Source: JBKXSZ01 sp047017005
GTDB taxonomy: Bacteria; Bacillota; Clostridia; TANB77; CAG-508
Assembly (NCBI GenBank): GCA_047017005.1
Contig: JBKXSZ010000002.1
Location: 1-64,000 of the forward strand
DNA: 64,000 bases
Direction: 5' to 3'
How positions within the stretch are numbered: position 1 is the first letter of the stretch; each line of letters opens with the position of its first letter. A model generated the notes under the pieces. The model saw only the letters and a program-made list of their open reading frames with translations. It had not been told where the DNA came from and searched no databases. Of the stretch, positions 9,453-18,970 are shown in pieces. A program made the translations under genes and the position numbers.

Positions 9453-11118
9453 GAATTTTTTCGTTTGTGCCATTTTCAGCGATTTCACTTCCTCATATTT
9501 CCATTTTTACACTTGTTTTTCTTCTGAAATTTTAAATCGCATTTTTATCCAAAGAAAAAAGGGCGCAATAATCCCTTTACAACTTTATGTGTTTTTTTAA
9601 TTTTATTTAAGCTACTAAACTTCCTATATTGTCTTGTTTATTTTTTATATGTCCTTTTGCTATTGTTAGCATTACAATAAATGTTAGATTTAGCATTAGC
9701 TCCATTTTCTTTTGCCCTCTTATGAAATGATCATTAAACATGTAATCTCTATCTATTCTACCATTTAACCTTTCTATCTCTGTCCTCATTTTATATTTCT
9801 TCTTGAATTTTTTACTATCTCTTGCTACTGGTGTAAATATTCTATAATCCGTTTCTAATGGTATTCTATATATTTTCTTTCCCGTATTATACCTTGTATA
9901 TCTTAAAGCATTATTTTCTTTATCATATCCTACATATTTCATCTTTTCATAATTACCTAAATCTACTATGTAAAACACTTCTCCTTCTTCAGTATATGCT
10001 ATTGGTTGATTTTCTATTTCTTTATATTTTTCTTCTTTATCCCATATATGTTTTATATCCATTATTGGGTTTATATTATATTCTTCTTTTAGCTTTTTGT
10101 TTCTTTTTCCACTATCGTATCCAGCATCTCCCATTAAGTTTTTCATTTTCTCTAATTTATATTTTTCTCTTTCATTGTTTCCCATTTCTTTTAACATATT
10201 ATCTAATTCTGTTTGTTCTGAATTATTTGCTGGTGTTACTTTGCTTTTTATTGGTAATCCATATTTTGCATCACATATTATATGTGCCCTAAATCCATAA
10301 TGCCACTCATTTTTCTTGCTTCCATCTTTCATGTAATATGTTTTACATGAAGTTGTTGCATCATGTTCAGCCCTATTATCTTTACATCTATTATCTTTAT
10401 ATTGATTTGCATATGTATCTAAATATTTCCCATCTATTGCACAATCCTCTCCAAATCCTTCTAAATTTTCATACATAAATTTTACTAATTGTTCAAATAT
10501 CTCTTCAATTTCTTGTTTACAATCTTTTAATTTGTTGAAAAAACCTGTAAATACTCTTGCTGGTGGTACTAAATGTTTTCTATCTCCACAATATTTATAT
10601 TTCCCTTCACTTAATCCACATGCTATTCTTAGTTGTGAATTTCTACTTAATTCTCTTCTAAATGATTCTACACTTCTATGTCCAAATATTTTCATTGCAT
10701 AAATTAAATTTAACATTGTTCTTACTGGATAATCATTTCTTCCATTCTTTCTTGTTTTTTCAAGCTTTTCGCATAATTTATCATCATCTATATTTTCAAA
10801 AAATATTTTTAATCTTTCTAAATCTCCTAAATTTTCAATTTCCCTATATTCAAATATTGAAATTTGTGATATATTATTCATAGATTTTTTCACTCCTTTT
10901 GTTAAGTTTTTTTCCAAATTAATTATATCAAATTAGAGTGAAAAAATCACTAAAAACGCTTGAAAAATCAAGCGTTTTTGTGTTTTTGTCGTATTTTTAA
11001 ATTTATTTTATTATCTCTACTAATTAATGTCTGCAAATGGCTTAACTTCATGTCGTTACATTTTTATTACAAATTTTACACCTATGGTATTACTCTTTTT
11101 CAACTAACGAAATTATTC
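9453..11118 (-). mobile_element. IS1182-like insertion sequence (1,666 bp)
   Basis: The ends are imperfect terminal inverted repeats (GAATTTTTTCGTTTGT and GAATAATTTCGTTAGT, 13 of 16 identical) and the element is flanked by the 5-bp direct repeat TAGTA (9448-9452 and 11119-11123). The boundaries are supported independently because excision restores the IS200 reading frame. It carries one transposase gene on the minus strand. Confidence 0.85.
9607..10881 (-). CDS. IS1182-like DDE transposase
   Basis: A DUF772-like N-terminal region (PVRTMLNLIYAMKIFGHRS) is followed by a DDE transposase core: first Asp in CAIDGKYLDTYAN, second in LMGDAGYDSGKR, and a Glu in RTEIERLNGRIDRDY. The product is about 424 residues and apparently intact. 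A longer reading from 12 codons upstream lacks a ribosome site, while AAAGGAG lies 11 nt before the chosen ATG (MNNISQISIF). A 10-11-bp inverted repeat containing AAACGCTTG lies just upstream of the gene (near 10953-10978). Assignment to IS1182 rather than another IS5/IS4-superfamily group is by general resemblance. Confidence 0.85.
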   Translation of the reverse strand: MNNISQISIFEYREIENLGDLERLKIFFENIDDDKLCEKLEKTRKNGRNDYPVRTMLNLIYAMKIFGHRSVESFRRELSRNSQLRIACGLSEGKYKYCGDRKHLVPPARVFTGFFNKLKDCKQEIEEIFEQLVKFMYENLEGFGEDCAIDGKYLDTYANQYKDNRCKDNRAEHDATTSCKTYYMKDGSKKNEWHYGFRAHIICDAKYGLPIKSKVTPANNSEQTELDNMLKEMGNNEREKYKLEKMKNLMGDAGYDSGKRNKKLKEEYNINPIMDIKHIWDKEEKYKEIENQPIAYTEEGEVFYIVDLGNYEKMKYVGYDKENNALRYTRYNTGKKIYRIPLETDYRIFTPVARDSKKFKKKYKMRTEIERLNGRIDRDYMFNDHFIRGQKKMELMLNLTFIVMLTIAKGHIKNKQDNIGSLVA

Positions 11119-11666
11119 TAGTATTTGCACCAAAGTATAGGAGAAAAATTTTTTATGGGCAGAAAAGATTAGAAATAGGTAAAATTTTGAGAGATATTTC
11201 AGATTGGCAGGGAGTGAAAATTATAGAGGCTGAAGTTTGCCCAGATCATGTGCATATGTTTGTAGAAATACCACCAAAATTATCAGTGTCAAAATATATG
11301 GGAATATTAAAAGGCAAAAGCAGCCTCATAATTTTCCAGAGGTGGTCAAATTTGAAGTACAAATTTGGCCAACGAAGTTTTTGGTGCCGTGGCTACTATG
11401 TAGACACGGTAGGTAAAAATGCAAAAAGAATTGCAGAATATGTGAGAAATCAACTACAAGAAGATATGATGTATGATCAAATATCAATAAAAGAATATAA
11501 AGACCCGTTTAACGGGTTATAAGAGACGCATGCGTCGGAACAGCTATGAGCCTTGAGGCTCTGCTTGTAACATAGCCTTTTAGGCGTTATGAGTAAAAAG
11601 CCCCCGGCTTAGCCGGGGGATAATTACTTTTATCTTTTCTATTTTTAGTTTTTTGTATTTAATTTC

Positions 11667-12242
11667 CTATTTATCTAATACACCTTTTTTATATATAAAC
11701 TTAATAAATATTGATATATATATAGCTGCAAAAGCAAATCCCCCAATTATATCTGTAAAATGATGTACTCCTAAATATACTCTACTAATACCAATAAAGA
11801 AAATCAATAAGCTTAAGCCGATAATAGAAAACCACTTTAGTTTCTTATTTTCTACTTTTTTATAAATTAAATAAATACAAAAAGCATAAAATCCAAATCC
11901 AACCATAGCATGTGCACTTGGAAAGCTATATCCACTTTCTTCTACTAAATGTAATACACTTGGTCTTGGTCTTGCAAATATATTTTTTAAAATTTGTGTA
12001 ATTAAAAATACAATTACTAAATTCATTGCTACGTATTTGGCATCTTTTCTTGTTTTGGTAAAAAGAAATAAATAAACTGTAATTAAGATTAAAGAAGCCG
12101 CTGAAGCAAAACTTGTGATTATAATCATTACATTATTTAATGTTAAGTTTTGTAAAGATGCTAAAAAATTATACACTGTATTATCTATGATATCTATCAA
12201 AATTCTCCCTACCTTCTTTTCATATGAAGTATATTTTAACAT
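11667..12242 (-). CDS. PAP2-family phosphatase
   Basis: Integral-membrane phosphatidic-acid/undecaprenyl-pyrophosphate type phosphatase of 191 residues. The three catalytic motifs are present in order: K-x6-RP (KNIFARPRP), PSAH (SFPSAHAM) and SR-x5-H-x3-D (SRVYLGVHHFTDIIGG). About five to six membrane helices are visible. The lipid substrate is not determinable; undecaprenyl-PP recycling and phosphatidylglycerol-phosphate are both possible. The ATG has no clear ribosome site. An internal TTG at codon 15, preceded by AGGTAGGGAG, would give a more typical N-terminus (IDIIDNTVYNFL), so the true start may be 12200. It sits alone beside the IS200 right end. Confidence 0.88.
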   Translation of the reverse strand: MLKYTSYEKKVGRILIDIIDNTVYNFLASLQNLTLNNVMIIITSFASAASLILITVYLFLFTKTRKDAKYVAMNLVIVFLITQILKNIFARPRPSVLHLVEESGYSFPSAHAMVGFGFYAFCIYLIYKKVENKKLKWFSIIGLSLLIFFIGISRVYLGVHHFTDIIGGFAFAAIYISIFIKFIYKKGVLDK

Positions 12243-12317
12243 TATCTTATTTTACTGTAAAGAGACTTTTAATATAATTTTAATTCTACCATTTATATAT
12301 AATTTTAGTTTAAAAAT

Positions 12318-12352
12318 AAAATAGACTGTATTTAAACATCACAGCCTATTTT
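12318..12352 (-). terminator. Terminator of spoIIQ
   Basis: AAAAAATAGGCTGTGA pairs with the ACAGTCTATTTT arm before a T-rich tract, 6 nt past the spoIIQ stop on the minus strand. Confidence 0.65.
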
Positions 12353-12357
12353 TTATT

Positions 12358-13200
12358 TTATTTCATGCATGTTGCAGGATCAATATTTACATTATCTTTT
12401 AATATTTCAAAATGTAGATGTGTTTCATCTGCAATTTCAAAGGTTGCACTTGTTCCTACCGTCGCAATACTTTGTCCTTGTTTTACTTTTTCTCCAACAA
12501 CAACAAATTCTGTACTTAACAAGTTAGAGTATACTGTTGTATATCCACTTTCATGTTCCATTACAATTGTTAAACCATATCGTGGGTCATTCTTTATTGA
12601 TTTTACAGTTCCATCACTAGCTGCTTTTACAACACTTGCTTTATCTGCTTTGATATCAACTCCTAAATGTGTTGTCCATTCTTTTAATGTGTTTGAATAA
12701 CTTAGGTTATCCTTGGCAAATTCTTTACTAATTTCCCCTTCTACTGGTTTAATAAATGTAACTTCTTTTTGTTTCTTTTCTTCCTCTTTATTCTCCTTTT
12801 TAGTTTCTTCTTTCTTTTTTGTTTTTGTAGTATTCGTTGTTGTTTTATTTTCTACTGTTTTATTCTCTACTGTTTTATTCTCTGAAGTTTTATTTGTTGT
12901 ATTTTCTATATTATTAATAGAATTTGTTTCATTTGCTGCTATCTCATTTTTCATTTCATTAACGTCTTTACCTATTTTACTATTTGCTTCTTCTGTTACT
13001 GTATTGGTTGTATTACTTGGCATTAAACTTGAAATTTTCTCACTATTCAAACTACTATTTTCTTCTTTTAATTTATTGGAATATGCCATAAAAGAACAAA
13101 CAAAAACAATAACAGCAATTCCTAATATGCTTCCAGTCCAATATAATATTTTCTTTCCATTATCTTCTCCTGAAAGGGAGTTTCTTCTTTCTCTTCTCAT
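12358..13200 (-). CDS. spoIIQ: SpoIIQ-like M23/LytM engulfment protein
   Basis: Forespore membrane protein that bridges the two spore membranes with SpoIIIAH during engulfment. Residues about 16-38 form one membrane segment, followed by a long Asn/Thr/Lys/Glu-rich linker with repeated ENKTVENKT units (about 95-125) and a C-terminal LytM domain. The zinc residues absent from Bacillus SpoIIQ but kept in Clostridia appear present (HLGVDI and HLHFEI). The segment YSNTLKEWTTHLGVDI is characteristic of SpoIIQ rather than generic M23 peptidases. AGGAGG lies 7 nt before the ATG. In many Clostridia it adjoins spoIID; here five kilobases separate them. Confidence 0.78.
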   Translation of the reverse strand: MRRERRNSLSGEDNGKKILYWTGSILGIAVIVFVCSFMAYSNKLKEENSSLNSEKISSLMPSNTTNTVTEEANSKIGKDVNEMKNEIAANETNSINNIENTTNKTSENKTVENKTVENKTTTNTTKTKKKEETKKENKEEEKKQKEVTFIKPVEGEISKEFAKDNLSYSNTLKEWTTHLGVDIKADKASVVKAASDGTVKSIKNDPRYGLTIVMEHESGYTTVYSNLLSTEFVVVGEKVKQGQSIATVGTSATFEIADETHLHFEILKDNVNIDPATCMK

Positions 13201-13231
13201 TGTATTTTCCTCCTAAAACAATCTTTATTAA

Positions 13232-13260
13232 AATTGTTTCCAGATTTAGAGGAAATATAC
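13232..13260 (-). promoter_or_regulatory. Possible SigF/SigG-type promoter of spoIIQ
   Basis: On the minus strand GTATA is followed 14 nt later by GGAAACAATT, close to the forespore consensus (GYATA, then GGnnAnAnTR), although the spacing is 1-2 nt short. It lies about 30 nt before the spoIIQ start, as expected for a SigF-dependent gene. Confidence 0.4.
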
Positions 13261-13351
13261 ATTTTCTTCTTTTTATTTTATTTTTATTATCATTTTATTT
13301 TGTTTTCCTTTTTATACTTCTTTTTTATTTTATTATTCTATTTCTTTCTGT

Positions 13352-14918
13352 TTAATAAATACAATAATACATAGTATCTCCTACTAATTGAATTTGTTCA
13401 CTATTAAAAGAATCCCAGTTTTGCTCATGTAATTGTGTCATTTTTTCATATTGTTCTTGCGTTTCTACTGTATAAATAACCTCTATTTTTCTATTATCAC
13501 CTAGGCTTAGCTTAACTACGGATGGAATGGACCATCTAAGAGCTGTTCCCCTTGCTGTTACTCTCGATTTTGCATTTTCTTGACCAAGTCCTAGGGATGC
13601 TTTTTTATCTTGTACTATCATTATTTTCTGTATCTTATTTTTCGTTACCTCTTCATACTTTTGCACTTTTTTAGCTATTTCTTGCATAATATAGCTATCT
13701 TCTTGATTAATTTCTTTATGGATTTGTAAAGTTTTCATATACCCAAACGTATTTATAGCAAAATACACGCTAACCAAAACATAAACACAAATATATATTT
13801 TTTTATTTTTCTCTCTACTCATCCAATCTACCAAAAAGATAGCAGATATTCCAACTACCGCTCCAGCTGCTATTAAAAGCCTACTTCCTAGTCCTGGACT
13901 AGACATTACCTTTAAAGGTACACTGCATACTAAACCAGCTAATAGGATTACCCATAAATATAATAAAAATCTTTTTCTAGTTTTTTTATTACTAATAAGT
14001 ACAATTCCTGTAACAAGGCAAATACTTGTTGTAAACCAGCCTGAAAAATCTCCTGAAGATGTAAAAGTAGAAATAAAGGTAAATTGAAAAATATCTTGTA
14101 TTAGAACCCTAAGTGATTTATCTGTTGGTTTTACTAACATTGTCCTTAGCCCGCATTACTCTAATACGAATTTCGTACATAAATAGAGCAGCAACACATA
14201 AGGCTAGTCCCCATATAATTCCTAATTTTAATGTTTCTTTTATGAAATATTTTATTTTTTGTTTATGTTCTTTTCCTTCCTTTAGCATTAATAAAGCTAA
14301 CGTTACAGGTAAAAACAAGTTAATACTTCCTTGATAGCACAAACTTGCAATAGCAAGTATAAGAAAGGATTTCAGAAGCGGATTTCTCTTCTCTTTTAAA
14401 TAGATTTGAATTGCATATATAGTTAAAAATACACCCAAACACATAATAGCTGATTCTGCAAAAATTAGTAATTCTATTGTTCTTCCATTCCATATTGTTA
14501 ATATAGCTATCATGACAAGTAATAAGTCTTTTCCTTTTTCTTTTATCTCTATTCTTTCTTTTAGCATTTTATATAGTTTAAAACTTGCTAAAGTTAAAAA
14601 CAAAATAGCAAGCGTAGAAGAAAGGACAACAAATACATCAAATGGTATCCTCAAAATTCCACCTAATATGGAGAACATTGCACTAAATAGCCTACCATCT
14701 TTTAAAAAGAAATTAACTCCATAAGAAAAATATCCCAAGTTCTTAAAAAGATAGGTGTCTGGTGAACAATGCGGAAAAAATAACGTATAGCAAATAGTAT
14801 ATGAAAAAAATAACATTCCTATAAATATAAAAATATCTTTTTTCTCTATCTTATTTATTTTACTACTTTTCTTTTCTTGTTTTATATTTTCATCTCTTAC
14901 ATTCATTCTTCTTTTCAA
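13352..14918 (-). CDS. GtrII-like polytopic glycosyltransferase, frameshifted
   Basis: Two overlapping frames make one protein of about 521 residues. The 5' part (266 codons, from 14918) has a Lys-rich N-terminus and helices with SPDTYLFKNLGYFSYGVNFFLKDGR, resembling GtrII-type membrane glucosyltransferases. The 3' part (262 codons) continues with VMSSPGLGSRLLIAAGAVVG and a soluble tail. The frame must change between 14156 and 14118. Skipping the C of the in-frame CGG at 14153-14151 joins the two exactly. There is no neighbouring glycan operon. The GtrII name is tentative and the lipid-linked sugar donor is unknown. It lies with two other non-spore genes between spoIIQ and spoIID. Confidence 0.6.
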
Positions 14919-14990
14919 TTCCTCTTCTTTCGTTTTCTCGTCCCTATTTTATAGAATCTATTAAGTTTTTTCAACGTTTTATTTAATATT

Positions 14991-15829
14991 TTATTTTTCC
15001 ACTATTAATTGATATGGCTTTTCTATCGTTCCATCTCCACTTTCTTCATCAATCTTAGTACTTGAATTTAGTACAACAATAGGTCTTACTCCGCAACTAT
15101 ATTCTCTCGTTTCGTTATCACTGCTAAAAACCATATTACTTCTAATTTCTTCATTACTTATACTAAGTATATTATAATAAGCCCACACAGAACAATATCC
15201 AACTCCTTTGGTTGCTAGCCAATAATACTGATTGTCGAATAGCAATTCATAAGCTTTATCTTCTTTTAGAAAAATACCATTATCAAATCCAAAATATTGT
15301 TTTCCATATTTAGATTCTGTACCATCTTTCTCTCTTGTTTTATCATATCCAATAATCGTATTTATATCTTCTGCATTTATACTTTTTGCTTCTTTTATCC
15401 CAGTTCCATGTCCATATATAGAACATATTTTATTAAGTTCTTCTTCTACATTCCAAGCTTTCCTGCAAATCCTATTTTTTCTCCGTTGTCTGTTAATATA
15501 GGAAATTCTGAAACTAGTATTAAATTTTCTCTTTCATTATCTCTTCTAAGAATTCTCCATTTTAAATCCTGCTGAACAGTGAAAAGATAATTTCCTGTTC
15601 CATTTTTTTCTTTTATCGATTCTTGTTTATATCCTTCTTCTAGTTTTAGTTCTACATAATCTCCTAAGTTTGGACTTTTCTTTTGTTCTACTATTTGTTT
15701 TTTCTCTGTCTTATTTCCATTAAAAATTAAAACTACAGTCGAAATTAATATTCCTGAAAAAATCGATAGAATTACTACAAATAGCAAAATTTTCTTATTT
15801 TTTACTTTCTTGATTCTTCCAAATTCCAA
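14991..15829 (-). pseudogene. DUF6273-like membrane-anchored protein, frameshifted
   Basis: The first 127 codons (from a TTG at 15829) encode one membrane helix (residues about 13-33) and an extracellular segment ending KIGFAGKLGM. After an apparent missing A near 15460 the second frame reads KAWNVEEELNKICSIYG and continues to YWLATKGVGYCSVWAYYNI and CGVRPIVVLNSSTKI, the hallmark end of the clostridial DUF6273/lectin-like surface family. About 280 residues if intact. It overlaps the 3' end of the XRE-membrane gene by 28 nt, suggesting cotranscription and possibly a regulator-target pair. This shift is not at a CGG codon, unlike most others here. Confidence 0.6.
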
Positions 15830-17697
15830 GTTTCTCCCATATCTTTTGAATAATACGTCTTACTATCCCCTCCGTTATAGTCACCATCGGAACTTTGTGA
15901 TATTAATATTGATATTTTCTCATTTTCTATTGTTGGTAAATTGTAATAATCATATATATTACTATCTAGTATCTCTACTTTTGAAAAGTTTTTACCTCCA
16001 TCTTTTGTCTTATATAGCTCACAAGAGTCACCACTAGCGTTCGGCATTGTTAAAAAACCTGTTTTTTCACTAATAAATTTTATTTGGCTACCTCTTTTAA
16101 AAATTTTTTGTCCATCCTCACCTATTCCATAGCTAATATCTTCCCATGTTTTTCCACCATCTGTTGTTTTTACAATTTTCCCATAGGCAGTTCCCATAGC
16201 TACATCTTCAAATTCAAGCATAAATCCAATATTGGAATTAATAAAGTGTATGTTTTGAATTGTAAAATTATTGCCAATTTCTACTGTTTTCCAATTTTTT
16301 CCCATGTCATTAGAATATACCAAATATTGCTTTCCTTTACTTTTATAGAAAAAGACTGTTTTTTCTTTGCTAATTTGATAGTTATATTTTGTATAGCTGT
16401 CATCACCATTGGAGAAATCTCCTGGTACTTCTACTATATTTTCGCCATCATAGCTAATATATAAAATTCCATTTTTAATTTTATAGTCGTTTGCATCCAT
16501 ATCCACTATTTTATAATTCTCTAAGTTTTTTTCATCTTTGTAAGTAACACAATATAAAGTTTCCCCTCTTGTTTTTTCCATTGAAACTTCTTGAAGTGTA
16601 ACTGTCCCACCTTTTTGTATTAATCCCGTTTTCTCTTCTATTTTACAATCTTCATTTAAAGCTATTACATATTTTGGTATTTCTTTATGATAAAGCACTA
16701 AAGCAGTGGTTCCAAATTGTTTACAACCGACTTGTTCAAATAGTTCTGTTTTACCTTTACTTTTTATTGTAATTCCTTTTGAATCTACAGTGAATTGTGT
16801 ATCGCTACCATATTGATTCTGGACTTGCCATTGTCCAGATAGTGTGGTTATCACTTGATAATATGAAGTTTCGCTTCCTCTATCGCCATAAGTAGATACA
16901 TATTCTCTAATTTTATTGTCCTTATCACGATACGTAATACTACAAACATCATTTGTTATCCATTGGTATTTTATATTCCCCATTGTTTCATAAGGAAACT
17001 CTTCTTTTGCTTTTGCAAAAAGATAAAACTTATTTTGGTGATAAATTGTTGTTTTCCCTGTAGATGTCTCCACTTTTAGAACTAATTCATTTGAAAAGTT
17101 TTTTGAAACACTAAGGATAGATTTATTTTGAAAGCCATTACGCACCATAAAAGCTAGATTTATAATAGTCAGAAAAACGAATAAATTATATGTGATAATA
17201 TCTTTTACTTTATTTTTCTTTATACATAAAACAACAATTAACATAGCAGATAAAAGAATCATCTCATTTATTATGTAATACATATTATCTATTATATATT
17301 CGTATCCATGACTTTTTAATATGAAATATCCTAATTGTAAAATTACAGAAAGACTAAAGAAAATAATCGCTGTAATTCTTATAATTTTTTTAGCCTTTTG
17401 TTTTCTCTTCTCTCTCTTTTCTTTTGCATGTGTAATTTCTTCTACTGTTTCTTGAATTTTCTTTTCTACGTTGATTTCTTCTTTTCTCCCAATTTCTGCA
17501 TTTAATATTTCAGAAGCTGTTACATTAAAAATCTCTGCTAATGAATTTAACATTGTAATATCTGGGAAGCTTAATCCTCTTTCCCATTTTGATACTGCTT
17601 TATCAGTAACATGTAACTTAGCCCCCAATTCTTTCTGGGTCATATTAGCTTGTTTTCTTAATTTCTTAATAAAATTTCCAACCTTTTCCTTATCCAT
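15802..17697 (-). CDS. XRE regulator fused to membrane helices and a BNR-type propeller
   Basis: A 631-residue fusion. Residues 1-65 are a Cro/CI helix-turn-helix (NMTQKELGAKLHVTDKAVSKWERGLSFPD). A charged helix (about 75-105) leads into four membrane segments (about 105-200). The remaining 430 residues look extracytoplasmic and carry BNR/Ycf48-like blades with Asp-box units (SNDMGKNWKTVE, KTTDGGKTWEDI, KTKDGGKNFSKV, SKDMGETWNLE). It could be a one-component membrane sensor in which an outside propeller controls an inside DNA-binding domain. The downstream DUF6273-like gene overlaps it. Ligand and targets are unknown. Confidence 0.75.
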   Translation of the reverse strand: MDKEKVGNFIKKLRKQANMTQKELGAKLHVTDKAVSKWERGLSFPDITMLNSLAEIFNVTASEILNAEIGRKEEINVEKKIQETVEEITHAKEKREKRKQKAKKIIRITAIIFFSLSVILQLGYFILKSHGYEYIIDNMYYIINEMILLSAMLIVVLCIKKNKVKDIITYNLFVFLTIINLAFMVRNGFQNKSILSVSKNFSNELVLKVETSTGKTTIYHQNKFYLFAKAKEEFPYETMGNIKYQWITNDVCSITYRDKDNKIREYVSTYGDRGSETSYYQVITTLSGQWQVQNQYGSDTQFTVDSKGITIKSKGKTELFEQVGCKQFGTTALVLYHKEIPKYVIALNEDCKIEEKTGLIQKGGTVTLQEVSMEKTRGETLYCVTYKDEKNLENYKIVDMDANDYKIKNGILYISYDGENIVEVPGDFSNGDDSYTKYNYQISKEKTVFFYKSKGKQYLVYSNDMGKNWKTVEIGNNFTIQNIHFINSNIGFMLEFEDVAMGTAYGKIVKTTDGGKTWEDISYGIGEDGQKIFKRGSQIKFISEKTGFLTMPNASGDSCELYKTKDGGKNFSKVEILDSNIYDYYNLPTIENEKISILISQSSDGDYNGGDSKTYYSKDMGETWNLEESRK

Positions 17698-17836
17698 TTT
17701 CTACTTTCCTTTTTTATTTTTCTTATTTTTTTCTTAAACTCTTTTAAACTTTACTAAAAAATAGTATCACTTCTCCTTTAAAATCGCAACCGACTATTGG
17801 TAGAGTTTTCTGTCTTCTTAGAAAATAGCTATTTTC

Positions 17837-17870
17837 AAAAAGAGGTATCTCTTTTGATACCTCTTTTTTT
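17837..17870. terminator. Terminator downstream of spoIID
   Basis: AAAAAGAGGTATC / GATACCTCTTTTT arms with a 6-nt loop. It has T-runs on both strands but serves the minus-strand spoIID, whose stop is 20 nt away. Confidence 0.8.
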
Positions 17871-17890
17871 CTATTTCTTTTTTCTCTTTT

Positions 17891-18916
17891 CTATTTCTCT
17901 GTATAATCTTCTATTTCAACTCCTGTATAGAAATGTTTGATGATTTCCTCATAATTTTTTCCTTGTTTTGCTAAACTATCTGCCCCCGTCTGGCTCATTC
18001 CTACTCCATGACCGTATCCTATAACTTGAAATATAACCTTATTACCATCTATTCCTACTGTGAAATCTGCTGATTTAAGGCCAAATATAGTTCTTGCTTC
18101 TACTCCCGCTATTTCCTTGTTTCCTATTTTTATGGTCTTTACTCGATTTCCTTCTGTATAGTCTAAAATTTTAATTGCATCTTCCTGCTCCCATAAAATT
18201 TCAATGTCTGCATACTTTTCTTTCATTTTTTCTAATACTTCTTCTTTTGAAAGTTCTACTTTTGAAGAATATTGTGTATAGTTTTCCTCACCAGCTGTTT
18301 CTACTACCTGTAAATAAGGATATCCATTTCCTCCCCATACATTAGAAGGCATTTCTGTTTTTCCCCCACTATTGGAATGGAAAAAAGCATCAATGGGAGC
18401 CCCATCATATGTAATAATTTTTCCTTGTGTACTATTCACAGCTGCTAATATTTTATTCCAATTGTCTTGTCTGTTTTCTTCTGGCCATTTAGCAAGTCTA
18501 TCTTCTTTACTTATCCATGCCTGGCAACACGCCGAATTATCACAAATATCGGCACCTTCATGTTTTCCTTGCTGATGTAATATTTTATAGAAAGTATAGG
18601 TCCTTGCAACTACTGCCTGGGCTTTTAATGCTTCTAATTCAAAATCTACTGGCATTTCACTTGCTACTACACCATCTAGATAATCATCTAGTTTTATCTC
18701 TTGTACTTCTCCTGTTTTATTATGAAATAACTTAATAGTTTGATAGCTTTGATAATCATAGGTACTAATACCTGGTTCTATTTTGTCTGTTCTCTCCTGT
18801 CGTTCCTGTTCTTTTTCCTGCTGTTTAAACTTAGGAGATGCTAAAACAGGTAATAAAAAGCAAAGAAGAATTGCTCCTAAAAAGTAAATTGTTATTTTGT
18901 ATTGTTTTTCTTTCAC
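17891..18916 (-). CDS. spoIID: Stage II sporulation protein D (lytic transglycosylase)
   Basis: Mother-cell enzyme that cleaves septal peptidoglycan during engulfment together with SpoIIM/SpoIIP. A signal-anchor helix (residues about 8-26) is followed by the SpoIID domain: VVASEMPVDFELEALKAQAVVARTY contains the catalytic glutamate, CDNSACCQAW the conserved cysteines, FFHSNSGGKTE a core strand and GYGHGVGMSQ the C-terminal signature. The 341-residue length is usual. The start is a GTG with GGAGG 9 nt upstream. In Clostridia it normally lies next to spoIIQ. Confidence 0.95.
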   Translation of the reverse strand: MKEKQYKITIYFLGAILLCFLLPVLASPKFKQQEKEQERQERTDKIEPGISTYDYQSYQTIKLFHNKTGEVQEIKLDDYLDGVVASEMPVDFELEALKAQAVVARTYTFYKILHQQGKHEGADICDNSACCQAWISKEDRLAKWPEENRQDNWNKILAAVNSTQGKIITYDGAPIDAFFHSNSGGKTEMPSNVWGGNGYPYLQVVETAGEENYTQYSSKVELSKEEVLEKMKEKYADIEILWEQEDAIKILDYTEGNRVKTIKIGNKEIAGVEARTIFGLKSADFTVGIDGNKVIFQVIGYGHGVGMSQTGADSLAKQGKNYEEIIKHFYTGVEIEDYTEK

Positions 18917-18970
18917 TCTAGGAGTCCTCCTTTTTTTGTTCTTAGTAATTAGAAGTTTTTTTATTTTATG

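Larger units (their letters stand above)
9351..11522 (+). pseudogene. tnpA: IS200-type transposase TnpA, split by an insertion
   Basis: Codons 1-34 (ending HTKWNCKYHIV) lie at 9351-9452 and the rest (from FAPKYRRKIF) at 11124-11522. Removing the inner element and one copy of the TAGTA duplication gives exactly 167 codons in one frame. The HUH motif (DHVHMFVE) and the catalytic tyrosine region (RGYYVDTVGKNAKRIAEYV) are intact in the 3' part. AAAGGAG precedes the ATG. The gene was evidently functional until the insertion, so the event looks recent. The two pieces should not be read as separate genes. Confidence 0.88.
9225..11625 (+). mobile_element. IS200/IS605-family element, interrupted
   Basis: A single-gene IS200-type element carrying a HUH transposase. 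Imperfect-palindrome hairpins near the ends (CCGGCTATGCCGG at 9233-9245 and CCCCCGGCTTAGCCGGGGG near 11601-11619) resemble the subterminal structures recognised by TnpA. Outer limits are approximate because this family makes no target duplication. A second element is inserted inside the transposase gene at 9453-11118. Confidence 0.75.

Noticed and set aside
9351..9527. Short independent ORF at the IS200 left end
   Set aside because: Its first 34 codons are the start of the interrupted transposase; the rest is IS1182-like end sequence read by chance.
13352..14140. GtrII-like 3' half as a separate gene
   Set aside because: Its ATG has no ribosome site, it overlaps the 5' half by 23 nt, and the membrane pattern is continuous across the frame change.
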